A stretch of 58,290 nt of DNA from Betaproteobacteria bacterium (GTDB taxonomy: Bacteria > Pseudomonadota > Gammaproteobacteria > Burkholderiales > Casimicrobiaceae): the NCBI GenBank assembly GCA_013298765.1, contig JAAFJA010000018.1:1-58290 (forward strand). Reading direction: 5' to 3'. Each line of letters starts with the position of its first letter. The stretch's first letter is position 1. The notes beneath the pieces were generated by a model that saw nothing but the letters and a program-made list of their open reading frames with translations, had not been told where the DNA came from and ran no database searches. A program made the position numbers and the translations under genes. Positions 27,770-36,620 of this stretch are shown piece after piece.

Positions 27770-29080
27770 ATGAAAACACCTCAATACCAATCCGGCTTTG
27801 GCAACGAATTTGCAACGGAGTGTTTGCCCGGCGCGCTACCAGTTGGACGCAATTCGCCGCAGCGTGTGGCTTATGGTCTCTACGCTGAGCAAATTACGGG
27901 ATCCGCATTCACCGCACCGCGCGGCAGCAATCGACGCTCTTGGCTCTATCGCATTCGCCCAGCGGCGATGCACGGCATGTTCGCGCCCTACGCAGGTGCG
28001 AAACAGCTCACCAACGACTTTTCGCGCTTACCTACCAATCCAAATCAACTCCGTTGGTCACCGGCCGGAGATAATGGGCCGAGCGTTGATTTTATTGATG
28101 GGTTGAGTACCTATTGTGGAAACGGTGACGCCCACGCTCAATCAGGCGTTGCGATTCATGGTTATATCGCCAATCGCTCGATGAACGAGCGTGCGTTTTA
28201 CAACGCTGACGCCGAGATGTTGATCGTTCTGCAACAGGGGCGTCTGCGCTTTGCCACGGAGATGGGCGTGATCGACGCCGAGCCGCACGAAATCGTTGTG
28301 ATCCCGCGCGGTGTTCGTTTTAAAGTGAGTCTGCTTGATGGTGAAGGCTCGCTGCATCGTGGCTATATCTGCGAGAACTTTGGCGGGCTGTTGAAGTTGC
28401 CCGATCTCGGTCCAATTGGTTCGAACGGGCTCGCCAATCCGCGCGATTTCTTGACCCCAGTCGCGGCCTACGAGGATTCAGAGAAGCCACATGAGCTGAT
28501 TGCCAAATTCGGCGGCAATCTTTGGCGCGCCGATATGAATCATTCGCCCATCGATGTCGTTGCATGGCATGGCAACTATGCCCCGTACAAATACGATCTG
28601 CGCCGTTTCAACACGATCGGATCGATTAGCTACGACCACCCCGATCCATCAATCTTCTTGGTGCTTCACTCGGCATCGGACACACCGGGCGTGAGTAACC
28701 TCGATTTCGTGATCTTTCCGCCACGCATTCTTGCGATGCAAGACACCTTCCGCCCGCCTTGGTTTCATCGCAACATTGCGAGCGAATTCATGGGGCTCGT
28801 ACATGGCGCGTACGATGCGAAAGCCGAAGGATTTGTGCCAGGTGGCGCGAGTTTGCACAACTGCATGACCGGCCACGGCCCCGATGCAGAAACGTTTGAG
28901 AAAGCGTCAAACGCAGACACGACAAAGCCGCACTACATCACGGACACCATGGCGTTCATGTTTGAAACTCGCTGCATTCTGCGGCCGACTGAGTGGGCGC
29001 TCAATTCACCCCACCTACAACAAAACTACACAAATTGTTGGCAGGGATTGAAGCGAAACTTCAATCCAACGCAAAAGTAA
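27770..29080 (+). CDS. hmgA: Homogentisate 1,2-dioxygenase
   Basis: Fe(II) ring-cleaving dioxygenase turning homogentisate into maleylacetoacetate. It has 436 residues, the family length. The N-terminus [19 protein letters not shown] is diagnostic. The metal and substrate region is [20 protein letters not shown] and [15 protein letters not shown] in outline (His, Glu and His ligands). The ATG at 27770 comes 13 bp after an intergenic repeat. It is followed by fahA on the same strand. Confidence 0.97.
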   Translation: MKTPQYQSGFGNEFATECLPGALPVGRNSPQRVAYGLYAEQITGSAFTAPRGSNRRSWLYRIRPAAMHGMFAPYAGAKQLTNDFSRLPTNPNQLRWSPAGDNGPSVDFIDGLSTYCGNGDAHAQSGVAIHGYIANRSMNERAFYNADAEMLIVLQQGRLRFATEMGVIDAEPHEIVVIPRGVRFKVSLLDGEGSLHRGYICENFGGLLKLPDLGPIGSNGLANPRDFLTPVAAYEDSEKPHELIAKFGGNLWRADMNHSPIDVVAWHGNYAPYKYDLRRFNTIGSISYDHPDPSIFLVLHSASDTPGVSNLDFVIFPPRILAMQDTFRPPWFHRNIASEFMGLVHGAYDAKAEGFVPGGASLHNCMTGHGPDAETFEKASNADTTKPHYITDTMAFMFETRCILRPTEWALNSPHLQQNYTNCWQGLKRNFNPTQK

Positions 29081-29211
29081 TCCTTGTCGCACGCCGCGGC
29101 GCGATTTAACGGTAGCGCTTGGTCGATAGTCGGCCGCAAGCCGCTTCTCTCGCGATGCGCCAGAGGAGTATCGCCAAATCGCTACTCGCGCGGCTCCAAT
29201 AGAATGTGGCA

Positions 29212-30534
29212 ATGACTTATGCACTCAACGAAACCCACGATCCAAAACTAAAAAGTTTCGTCGCGTCTGCGAACGACGGCGTCACTGATTTTCCGATTCA
29301 AAACCTTCCGTTCTGCGTGTTTAGTCGCGCAGACATTCATGACGCCTTTCGCGGCGGCGTTGCGATCGGTGATCAAATTCTCGATCTCGCAGCGCTTGCA
29401 AAATTGCATTTACTTTCAGGCGTTGCCGCGCAAGCAGTACAGGCGTGCGCGGAGCCAACGCTGAATCGGTTCATGGGCATGGGACGCGAATCATGGAGTG
29501 CGCTTCGTCTGGCGCTCTCCCGCTTGCTCTCGGAAAAAAATCAACATGAAGGTACGTTGCGAGCTTGCTTGGTTCCGCAAAGCGAGGCCGAGTACGCGCT
29601 GCCTGCTCGAATCGGCGACTACACCGACTTCTATGCGTCGGTTCACCACGCAACAAACGTCGGGAAATTGTTTCGACCAGACAATCCTTTGCTGCCGAAC
29701 TACAAGTGGGTGCCGATCGGTTATCACGGTCGTGCGTCTTCAGTCGCGGTGAGCGGCCAGAAATTTCATCGACCCGTCGGTCAAGTGTGTGGTGCTGGGC
29801 AAACCGTTCCTGTCGTGCAAGCATCAAAGCGGCTCGATTACGAATTGGAGATGGGCATCTTCATTGGGACCGGTAACGCGCTCGGCGAAACCATCACGAT
29901 TGATCGTGCGGAAGATCATGTGTTTGGATTGTGCCTCTTGAACGATTGGTCAGCGCGCGACATTCAAGGCTGGGAATATCAACCGCTCGGCCCGTTCCTA
30001 GCCAAGAATTTTGCGACCACGATTTCGCCGTGGATCATCACAACGGAAGCGCTAGCCCCGTATCGCAGTGCGTTCACGCGCCCTGCAGACGATCCACAGC
30101 CGCTGCCGTATCTCACGTCCGCCGACAACAGCGCGGCAGGTGCTATCGACATCACGCTTGAAGTGTTCCTCGAAACCGCGCAGATGCGTGAATCGAGTGC
30201 GAACGCACATCGCTTGAGCCAAGGTAGCTTGCGCGACGCCGCCTATTGGACGGTTGGCCAACTCGTCACGCATCACACCGTAAACGGCTGCAACATGCAA
30301 CCCGGCGATTTGCTAGGTACCGGAACTATGTCTGGCCCGGTGGAAGGTTCTCAAGGGGCGCTGCTCGAAATTACCGAGGGCGGGAAGAAGGCGGTTGCGC
30401 TGTCTAACGGCGAAACTCGAACGTTCCTTGAAGACGGCGATGCGGTGATCATGCGCGCCTCATGCGTGCGCGAAGGGGCAGCGCGAATCGGGTTTGGCGA
30501 GTGTCGCGGCCAAGTTTTGCCTGCGCGTGTTTGA
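29212..30534 (+). CDS. fahA: Fumarylacetoacetase
   Basis: Hydrolyses fumarylacetoacetate to fumarate and acetoacetate, the last step of the homogentisate path. About 440 residues. Marks: NLPFCVFSR near the N-terminus, DYTDFYASVHHATNVG with the metal-binding Asp, YHGRASSVAVSG, ELEMGIFIG with paired Glu, NDWSARDIQGWEYQPLGPF and GDLLGTGTMSGP. ATG 29212 is preferred; a GTG 6 bp earlier is possible. No maleylacetoacetate isomerase gene lies nearby. Confidence 0.97.
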   Translation: MTYALNETHDPKLKSFVASANDGVTDFPIQNLPFCVFSRADIHDAFRGGVAIGDQILDLAALAKLHLLSGVAAQAVQACAEPTLNRFMGMGRESWSALRLALSRLLSEKNQHEGTLRACLVPQSEAEYALPARIGDYTDFYASVHHATNVGKLFRPDNPLLPNYKWVPIGYHGRASSVAVSGQKFHRPVGQVCGAGQTVPVVQASKRLDYELEMGIFIGTGNALGETITIDRAEDHVFGLCLLNDWSARDIQGWEYQPLGPFLAKNFATTISPWIITTEALAPYRSAFTRPADDPQPLPYLTSADNSAAGAIDITLEVFLETAQMRESSANAHRLSQGSLRDAAYWTVGQLVTHHTVNGCNMQPGDLLGTGTMSGPVEGSQGALLEITEGGKKAVALSNGETRTFLEDGDAVIMRASCVREGAARIGFGECRGQVLPARV

Positions 30535-30577
30535 ATCTCAAGCAAGCGAAACAAGCGCGCTAAACTTTCATACGATG

Positions 30578-30704
30578 CCCTCTCCCTCTGGGAGAGGTCG
30601 ACGCGAAGCGTCGGGTGAGGGAAAAAGCCTCGCGACGCATTGCTCTATGTTCAACCCGTTTCCCTCACCCACGCCGTTGGCGTGACCTCTCCCAGAGGGA
30701 GAGG
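30578..30704. repeat. REP-like doublet in inverted orientation
   Basis: Two units in mirror image: 30578-30621 (CCCTCTCCCTCTGGGAGAGG... to GGTGAGGG) and 30662-30704 (CCCTCACCC... to CCCAGAGGGAGAGG). Each has its own inner palindrome around GACGC/GCGTC or ACGCC/GGCGT. It lies between fahA and the quinone-reductase-like gene, and its last bases form part of the latter's ribosome site. Confidence 0.8.
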
Positions 30705-30715
30705 TGAAAGGCTCC

Positions 30716-31690
30716 ATGCGCGCCCTGCTCTGCAAACAATTCGCTCCACTTGATCAACTTAGCGTTGAACAAATCGATACCCCGCAAGCAACGCCGGGGC
30801 ACGTGGTGATCGCGGTGAAAGCGGCATCACTTAATTTTCCGGATGCGCTGATGTGTCAGGGGTTGTATCAAGTGAAGCCGCCGCTGCCCTTTGTGCCTGG
30901 CGCGGAATTCGCGGGTGTGGTGTATGAAGTGGGTGAAGGTGTCACGCATGTAAAGGTCGGCGACCGCGTGATCGCGCAAACTGGCACGGGCGGCTTTGGC
31001 GAATACGCGCTCGCGCCCGCGATGCGCGTTGCGCCGCTGCCACGGCCCATGAGCTTTGCCGATGGTGCCGCGTTCGTGATGACCTACGGCACATCGTTTC
31101 ACGCGCTCAAGGACGTTGCCGCGTTGCAAGCGGGCGAGACAATTCTCATCCTCGGTGCATCGGGCGGCGTCGGCACCGCGGCAATTCAACTCGCAAAATT
31201 GATGGGGGCGAACGTGATCGCTGCCGCATCAAGCGATGAAAAGCTCGCCCTCTGCAAATCCCTTGGTGCGGATCACCTCGTCAATTATTCGCAGGAAAAT
31301 TGGCGCGATACGGTGAACTCAATCGTTGGGAAGAAAGGCGTTGATGTCGTGTACGACGCGGTCGGCGGCGCCTATTCGGAAACGGCGCTCCGCTCACTCG
31401 GCTGGCGTGGACGCTACTTAGTGGTTGGTTTTGCGGCGGGCGACATTCCAAAGATTCCGCTAAACCTCGCCCTCCTCAAAGAACGCAAAATTCTTGGCGT
31501 GTACTGGGGCGATGCGGTGGCGAACAATCCAAAGCAACACATGGCAAACATGCACCAACTCGCCACCTGGTTCGGTGAGGGAAAGCTTCCGATTGCGATC
31601 ACCGAACGTGTTTCGCTTGACGGCACGGTTGACGCGTTGAAGCGCCTGTCGACGCGCCAGGCAATGGGAAAAATTGTCGTTGAAATTTGA
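30716..31690 (+). CDS. NADPH:quinone oxidoreductase-like MDR protein
   Basis: A medium-chain dehydrogenase/reductase of 324 residues without the structural-zinc cysteines. The NADPH motif is LGASGGVGTAAIQLAKLMGA (about residue 140); the N-terminal GroES-like part has FVPGAEFAGVVYEVG. ATG 30716 is preferred over a GTG at 30704 because AGAGGTGAAAG supplies a ribosome site. The role may be reduction of a quinone, enoyl thioester or aromatic by-product. It sits downstream of fahA, probably on the same transcript. Confidence 0.87.
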   Translation: MRALLCKQFAPLDQLSVEQIDTPQATPGHVVIAVKAASLNFPDALMCQGLYQVKPPLPFVPGAEFAGVVYEVGEGVTHVKVGDRVIAQTGTGGFGEYALAPAMRVAPLPRPMSFADGAAFVMTYGTSFHALKDVAALQAGETILILGASGGVGTAAIQLAKLMGANVIAAASSDEKLALCKSLGADHLVNYSQENWRDTVNSIVGKKGVDVVYDAVGGAYSETALRSLGWRGRYLVVGFAAGDIPKIPLNLALLKERKILGVYWGDAVANNPKQHMANMHQLATWFGEGKLPIAITERVSLDGTVDALKRLSTRQAMGKIVVEI

Positions 31691-31702
31691 GCCGTTCCCC
31701 CT

Positions 31703-31815
31703 GTAGGCGCGGGCTTGACCGCGCTCAAGCATCAGAGCTACACGCCCACACGCCCAGCCGGATCGATCACGCTACGTTAAAGCTACGTACAAGCGACGCC
31801 AAGTCGTCGCCTACA
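31703..31815. repeat. Intergenic repeat, GTAGGCGCGGGC family (copy 2)
   Basis: GTAGGCGCGGGCTTGACC at 31703-31720 and the module GCGACGCCAAGTCGTCGCCT at 31793-31812 are the same two modules as at 27663-27756, the second now inverted. It fills the gap between the quinone-reductase-like gene and the alpha/beta hydrolase gene. Together the copies bracket hmgA-fahA-QOR. Confidence 0.75.
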
Positions 31816-31835
31816 AACTACGTCGTACCTGTTCT

Positions 31836-32621
31836 ATGAGCACCACTCACATAAAAATCAAACGTAACGGCCTCGACATCGCCATCGAATGCGCATGGGT
31901 CGGCGATCTCGCCGCCCGCGAGACGATGGTCTTTTTGCATGAAGGCCTGGGTTCGGTCGCCATGTGGAAAGATTTCCCGCACGCGCTTTGCACAGCACTT
32001 GGGATGCGCGGTCTCATCTACTCTCGCTATGGCTACGGCAAATCAACGCCACGTCCACCCGAAGAGCGGTGGGATGTACCCTTCATGCACATGGAAGCGC
32101 AGAACGTGCTCCCGCAATTACTTGCGTCGCTCAAGATCAATCGTCCGTGGCTTTTCGGGCATTCCGATGGCGCTTCCATCGCGTTGATTTACGCAGCAAC
32201 GTTCCCGAAAGCGATCCCTGGCGTCATTGCCGTTGCACCGCACGTGTTCGTTGAAACGATCTCCATTGAATCGATCGACGTCGCGCGCGACCTTTACGTG
32301 CGAAGCGGCCTGCGCGAAAAGCTTTCGAAATATCACAACGATGTCGATTCCGCGTTCTGGGGCTGGAACGACGTGTGGCTCTCGCATGAATTTCGCGATT
32401 GGAATATTGCCGACGCATTACCGCACATTGAAGCGCCCACGCTCGCAATTCAAGGCGAGGACGACGAGTACGGCACGCCCGCCCAAGTGGAGACGGTCGC
32501 GCGCGAGGTGCAACGCGGCGAACTTGTGCTGATCCCGAATTGCAAACACTCGCCGCACCGCGATCAAACTGAGATCGTGATTGATGCAGTCAAAGCGTTT
32601 GTGAATGATCACCGCGAATAG
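31836..32621 (+). CDS. Alpha/beta hydrolase
   Basis: A 261-residue alpha/beta hydrolase of the MhpC/BioH-like kind. The nucleophile elbow is GHSDGAS (Ser near residue 110), preceded by FLHEGLGSVAMW with the oxyanion Gly, and the catalytic His lies in NCKHSPHRDQ near the C-terminus; the Asp is in GEDDEYGT. No signal peptide, so cytoplasmic. It is last in the co-directional aromatic block but separated from it by a repeat. It may hydrolyse an ester or lactone. Confidence 0.87.
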   Translation: MSTTHIKIKRNGLDIAIECAWVGDLAARETMVFLHEGLGSVAMWKDFPHALCTALGMRGLIYSRYGYGKSTPRPPEERWDVPFMHMEAQNVLPQLLASLKINRPWLFGHSDGASIALIYAATFPKAIPGVIAVAPHVFVETISIESIDVARDLYVRSGLREKLSKYHNDVDSAFWGWNDVWLSHEFRDWNIADALPHIEAPTLAIQGEDDEYGTPAQVETVAREVQRGELVLIPNCKHSPHRDQTEIVIDAVKAFVNDHRE

Positions 32622-32806
32622 CGCGCTACACAAGGTCCGTATCATCCATATTCACTCCGACTAGCAAAATCCCACTAAGCGCGTTTTATTAATGGCAAAG
32701 CGCCGTTTTTTATATTTCTTACTATCACGGTAAAGCTGTGTTTAGCCCTCAATTAAGTAGGCTGTAGTCACCAAAGCTACGTACACAATCGCGTGGACAT
32801 TCATCA
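32622..32806. other. Intergenic region, A/T-rich promoter-like part
   Basis: A/T-rich stretch (32690-32760, with TTTTTTATATTT-like words) after the hydrolase gene and before the RidA pseudogene. No exact promoter or hairpin can be supported; the promoter of the kinase gene may lie here or in the pseudogene. Confidence 0.35.
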
Positions 32807-33150
32807 ATGTCAACCGCCTAACTGCTCTGCGATAGCGACACATGACGCGGCAAATTTCCGCCGTCCAAAGCCCGGGCAACGTTCTCTTTCACGAGCCGCA
32901 CCAGTTCACCGCGCGAAGACAACACGCACGCTAGCGTTGAAGGCAGCATCACGGACACACCCAGCGCGACATCCTTTTTTCGGTTTAACGCGCACCGCCA
33001 TCACCAAGCATCAACAGCCGAATCCGTACCTGTAGCGTTGCAAAAAAGGCATGAGCGAGTACGCCGAGGTACATCAGCAGCCACTCGTCGTTCCGGAAAA
33101 GATCCGTCCCAACTACGTGGGCCGATAACAATGCGCCGCCTCACTTCTGC
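32807..33150 (+). pseudogene. Decayed RidA-family gene (2-aminomuconate deaminase-like)
   Basis: The first 54 codons align without gaps to the intact RidA protein at 51843-52256. Shared words are MS.A at the start, RGKFP, TFSFTSRTSS against [10 protein letters not shown], and REDNTHASVEG against [11 protein letters not shown]. The copy has in-frame stops at codon 5 (TAA, 32819-32821) and codon 13 (TGA). At DNA level the exact blocks include ACGCGGCAAATT, GCACCAGTTCAC and AAGACAACAC. After about 32966 indels break the match, though traces such as GTGGGCCGA reach about 33120. It is a dead paralogue; the histidine kinase gene starts just beyond. Confidence 0.78.
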
Positions 33151-33203
33151 GGTGAGATACTTACTGCGCGCGCTGAACTCGTGGCATCCAGCCTCCCCTG
33201 CGA

Positions 33204-35747
33204 ATGGAATACGTACTTACGATTGGAATTACCGCGCTCGTCTTTGTTGTGGCGGGCGGGATCGTATTTTGGTTACGACGAACCGTTCTTCAGAAGCGTA
33301 TCGATCGGGTGAAGTCTGCACTCGAACGCGACGACAACTCAGCCGCCTATCGCGAATTGGAAGCGCTGCCGATCAGCGCTCCGGTGCGAACGCTTTTGAC
33401 GCAACAACTACTCGCATCGCAGACACGAGAGACGAACCTCGCACGATCCGCAACCAGTCTTGAAGGTACGCTAAACGCAGCGCTGGATGCAGTGGTCACC
33501 GCCGACGCGAATGGTCGAATAACCTATTTTTCTCCGTCCGCAGAGCGAATGTTTGGCATATCGAGTCAAGCGGCGCTTGGTCGTGAAATGGCCTACATCA
33601 TGATCCCACCTGCTGCACGAGAGATGCATGCAGCGGGAATGCGACGACACCTCAGTACTGGCAAATCGAGCATCATCGGACAACGATTGCGACTCACCGC
33701 ACAGCGATACGACGGTGGCGAATTTCCGGTCGAAATCTCAATCAATCGCAGCGACACGGTTGACGGTATCCGCTTTACCGCATTCCTACGCGACATTTCG
33801 GAGCAGGTTCGCGCCGAAGCATCCGCCGCCGTCGCGCGCAGGAACGCAGAATTGGCACAACAACGTTTGCAGGTTGCGATCTCCACGCTCGAAGACGGAT
33901 TCGTATTGTTCGACGCCGATGATAAGTTCGTGATGTGTAACGACGAATACCGGCGCATCTATTCGAAGTCGGCCGAATTTATGCAGCCAGGCACTCCGTT
34001 CGAGACAATCATCAGAGAGGGTGTAAAACGGAATCAATACCCCGAAGCCGAAGGCCGTGAAGAGGACTGGATCAGCGCACGACTGGCCGCGCATCAAGCG
34101 GCAAATACGGTGATCGAGCAAAGACTGCCAGACGGACGCTGGCTTCGCATCGCGGAGCGTCGCACGCCTGACGGCGGCACCGTCGGCTTTCGCGTCGACA
34201 TCACGTCGCTCAAACGTGCACAACAACAAGCAGAAGATGCAGCGCGTGCAAAGAGCGACTTTCTCGCGAATATGAGCCACGAGATTCGAACGCCGCTCAA
34301 TGGCATGATCGGAATGACCGAACTCCTTCTCGATTCTGAACTGAGCGCGCAACAAAGAGAGCTTGCGCGGCTTGCGCATAGCTCGTCACTGACATTGCTT
34401 GAGGTCGCAAACGATGTACTGGACTTCTCAAAGATCGAATCCGGTCGATTCGAGTTTGAGCGACTTGAATTCGATCTGCGCTCCACCCTTGATGACATTC
34501 TTCGCTCACTGGCTCATCGCGCGCATGCGAAGAACCTTTGGTTCAAGGTGAGTTACGGCGCCGCCGCTGATGATCAGTTTGTCAGCGATCCCATTCGGAT
34601 ACGACAAGTGGTGGTAAATCTTGTTTCGAACGCGATCAAATTCACCAATCAAGGCGGTGTCCGCGTTGACTGCACAGTCAATGCCGAGAGCGACGACTCG
34701 ACACTACGAACACTTGATATAGCGGTATCCGACACAGGCGTAGGCATCGCGACCGATCGCATCGAAAAAATCTTTGAACCGTTCGAGCAAGCGGATGTGT
34801 CGGTAACGCGTCTCTATGGAGGTACAGGGCTGGGTCTCACGATCTCTCGTCGCATCGTTGAACGACTAGGCGGCACGATCACTGTTGAAAGCAAGATAGG
34901 AACTGGATCGAGATTTCGTATGCGTGTTCCCGTGCGCGCCGTGACAACGGGCGCGGTCGCCACGAAGACATCACCCAACCTACAAGCGAACGCAGCCGCC
35001 ACCACTTTGCACGGCGTAAGCGTCTTGGTGACAGAGGATAACGAGGTGAATCAGGTTCTGATTGAGAAGCAACTCTCTCGCCGTGGCGCGCGCGTTGTCA
35101 TCGCAAGCTCAGGTGAAGCCGCACTGGCCCACCTGGAAGCGACGCGGTTCGACGTTGCGCTCATTGATATCCAGATGCCCGAAATGGATGGATTCACGCT
35201 ACTCGCGTCCGCACGCGCACGCTTTGGCCGCTCGCTACCTCCCTGTATCGCACTCACCGCGCACTCCATCGCGGGCGATCGGGAGGCTTGCCTGCGTGCG
35301 GGGTTCAATAGCTACATCTCAAAACCCTACGTCGCTGACGATCTGGCGAAAGAAATCCTGCGCATCGGAACCTTGTCTCCGAAAGGCCATTTAGTCTGGA
35401 AGGAGCGATTTGCCTACGGTCTTCAAGCCGTTGATGGCGACGAAGAGATCTTTATCGCGGCGGCGAAGAAGTTCGCCGCACAAGCGGAGCGAATCTCGCC
35501 CATACTTTCCGATGCAATTTCTCGACGAGATACAAAAGCGATGCGGCCGGTCGTACATCAACTCAAGAGCATTTGGCCACTCTTCTCACCAATCGCTCAA
35601 ACAAAGCTTGCGGAGAACGCCGATGCTGCACTTCGACAGGAAGCGCTCAACGCGATCGCACTTGTCAGTGCGCTGCAACAAGCGCTCTCCGTCGCTGCGA
35701 ACGACATCAACGCACTCTTGCCCGCTGACACATCCGAACAGCAATGA
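33204..35747 (+). CDS. Hybrid sensor histidine kinase (PAS, HisKA, HATPase, receiver, HPt)
   Basis: An 847-residue signalling protein. One N-terminal membrane helix (about 4-25), a short linker, PAS domain 1 (about 85-205), PAS domain 2 (about 225-340, with a GFVLFDADDKFVMCNDEYR start), HisKA with phospho-His in ANMSHEIRTPLNG (near 358), HATPase (N-box NLVSNAIKFTNQGG; GGTGLGLTIS), a receiver domain with phospho-Asp in DIQMPEMDG (near 655) and a C-terminal HPt with HQLKS (near 784). This allows a full phosphorelay. Its stop overlaps the next gene's start (ATGA), an OmpR-type regulator that is the probable end partner. Almost no extracytoplasmic sensor is present, so the signal is likely cytoplasmic, through the PAS domains. 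Confidence 0.94.
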   Translation: MEYVLTIGITALVFVVAGGIVFWLRRTVLQKRIDRVKSALERDDNSAAYRELEALPISAPVRTLLTQQLLASQTRETNLARSATSLEGTLNAALDAVVTADANGRITYFSPSAERMFGISSQAALGREMAYIMIPPAAREMHAAGMRRHLSTGKSSIIGQRLRLTAQRYDGGEFPVEISINRSDTVDGIRFTAFLRDISEQVRAEASAAVARRNAELAQQRLQVAISTLEDGFVLFDADDKFVMCNDEYRRIYSKSAEFMQPGTPFETIIREGVKRNQYPEAEGREEDWISARLAAHQAANTVIEQRLPDGRWLRIAERRTPDGGTVGFRVDITSLKRAQQQAEDAARAKSDFLANMSHEIRTPLNGMIGMTELLLDSELSAQQRELARLAHSSSLTLLEVANDVLDFSKIESGRFEFERLEFDLRSTLDDILRSLAHRAHAKNLWFKVSYGAAADDQFVSDPIRIRQVVVNLVSNAIKFTNQGGVRVDCTVNAESDDSTLRTLDIAVSDTGVGIATDRIEKIFEPFEQADVSVTRLYGGTGLGLTISRRIVERLGGTITVESKIGTGSRFRMRVPVRAVTTGAVATKTSPNLQANAAATTLHGVSVLVTEDNEVNQVLIEKQLSRRGARVVIASSGEAALAHLEATRFDVALIDIQMPEMDGFTLLASARARFGRSLPPCIALTAHSIAGDREACLRAGFNSYISKPYVADDLAKEILRIGTLSPKGHLVWKERFAYGLQAVDGDEEIFIAAAKKFAAQAERISPILSDAISRRDTKAMRPVVHQLKSIWPLFSPIAQTKLAENADAALRQEALNAIALVSALQQALSVAANDINALLPADTSEQQ

Positions 35748-36448
35748 ATAACCTGCCCACTGCACACATACTTCTGGTCGAGGACGATGAGGTACTCGCG
35801 CTATTGCTTGAGCGAACCTTCAAGAAATCCGCAATTGAAGTCACTTGCATCGGTGATGTCGAAGGTGTTGAGCAATTGATTGCACAGAACACTTTCGATG
35901 CGATATTGCTAGACGGCAATCTGCCGAGTGGCGACGGATTCGAACTCTGCCGAAACCTGCGATCCAAATTTCTTGGGCCAATCATATTGCTGACTGGGCG
36001 TGACGACGACCTTGATGAGTTGATGGGACTCCAACTTGGCGCCGACGACTACATTCGAAAGCCAGCCGAACCGCGCGTGGTCGTAGCGCGCGTTGCCGCG
36101 CACTTGCGCAGAGTGGCACGATTACAGAACTCGAGCGTTTCGCGAGACGACGAAATAGCAATCGGAAATCTGGTTGTGAAGTTCGCTCGTCGCGAGGTAC
36201 ATATGCATGGCAAAGTGGTAGCGCTCACCGATGCAGAATTCGATCTGCTCGCAACGCTTGTGAGGCACGCGGGCGAAGTGGTCAGTCGCGATCAATTGTT
36301 TCAGGGCGCGCGCGGTGTTGAATACGACGGGCTGGATCGCTCCATCGATATGCGCATCTCACGCTTGCGAAAACTTCTAGGTGACAACACGGATTTCCCG
36401 ACGTTGATCAAAACCGTTCGTGGGAAGGGCTATCTCATCGCGAAGTGA
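35744..36448 (+). CDS. OmpR/PhoB-family response regulator
   Basis: A 234-residue DNA-binding regulator. Receiver domain 1-120 with the acidic pair in VEDDE, phospho-Asp in ILLDGNLPSGDG (near 56) and Lys in YIRKPAEPR (near 106). The winged-helix output ends RSIDMRISRLRKLLG...TLIKTVRGKGYLI, classical for OmpR. It is translationally coupled to the hybrid kinase. Immediately downstream, a tandem 10-bp repeat stands in front of the pilus operon, so the pilus genes are the likely target. Confidence 0.95.
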   Translation: MNNLPTAHILLVEDDEVLALLLERTFKKSAIEVTCIGDVEGVEQLIAQNTFDAILLDGNLPSGDGFELCRNLRSKFLGPIILLTGRDDDLDELMGLQLGADDYIRKPAEPRVVVARVAAHLRRVARLQNSSVSRDDEIAIGNLVVKFARREVHMHGKVVALTDAEFDLLATLVRHAGEVVSRDQLFQGARGVEYDGLDRSIDMRISRLRKLLGDNTDFPTLIKTVRGKGYLIAK

Positions 36449-36470
36449 GTCGGAGCGCGGCAATATGGCT

Positions 36471-36490
36471 GTGACAAACCGTGACAAATC
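36471..36490. promoter_or_regulatory. Tandem direct repeat, probable response-regulator box
   Basis: GTGACAAACC followed directly by GTGACAAATC, a 10-bp unit repeated head to tail with one difference. OmpR-type regulators bind such tandem half-sites one helical turn apart. It starts 23 bp after the regulator gene and lies about 130 bp before the first pilin gene. Confidence 0.6.
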
Positions 36491-36620
36491 AGCGACGAAC
36501 GCGCTACAGACATCCGATCCTCGTGCAGGAAGAATTCATTTATCGACAACGCACTGAACAGCTCCTAGAGCAAGCGAATGTCGAACTAAGTCAATCAATT
36601 CACCACACGAGGAAACCATC

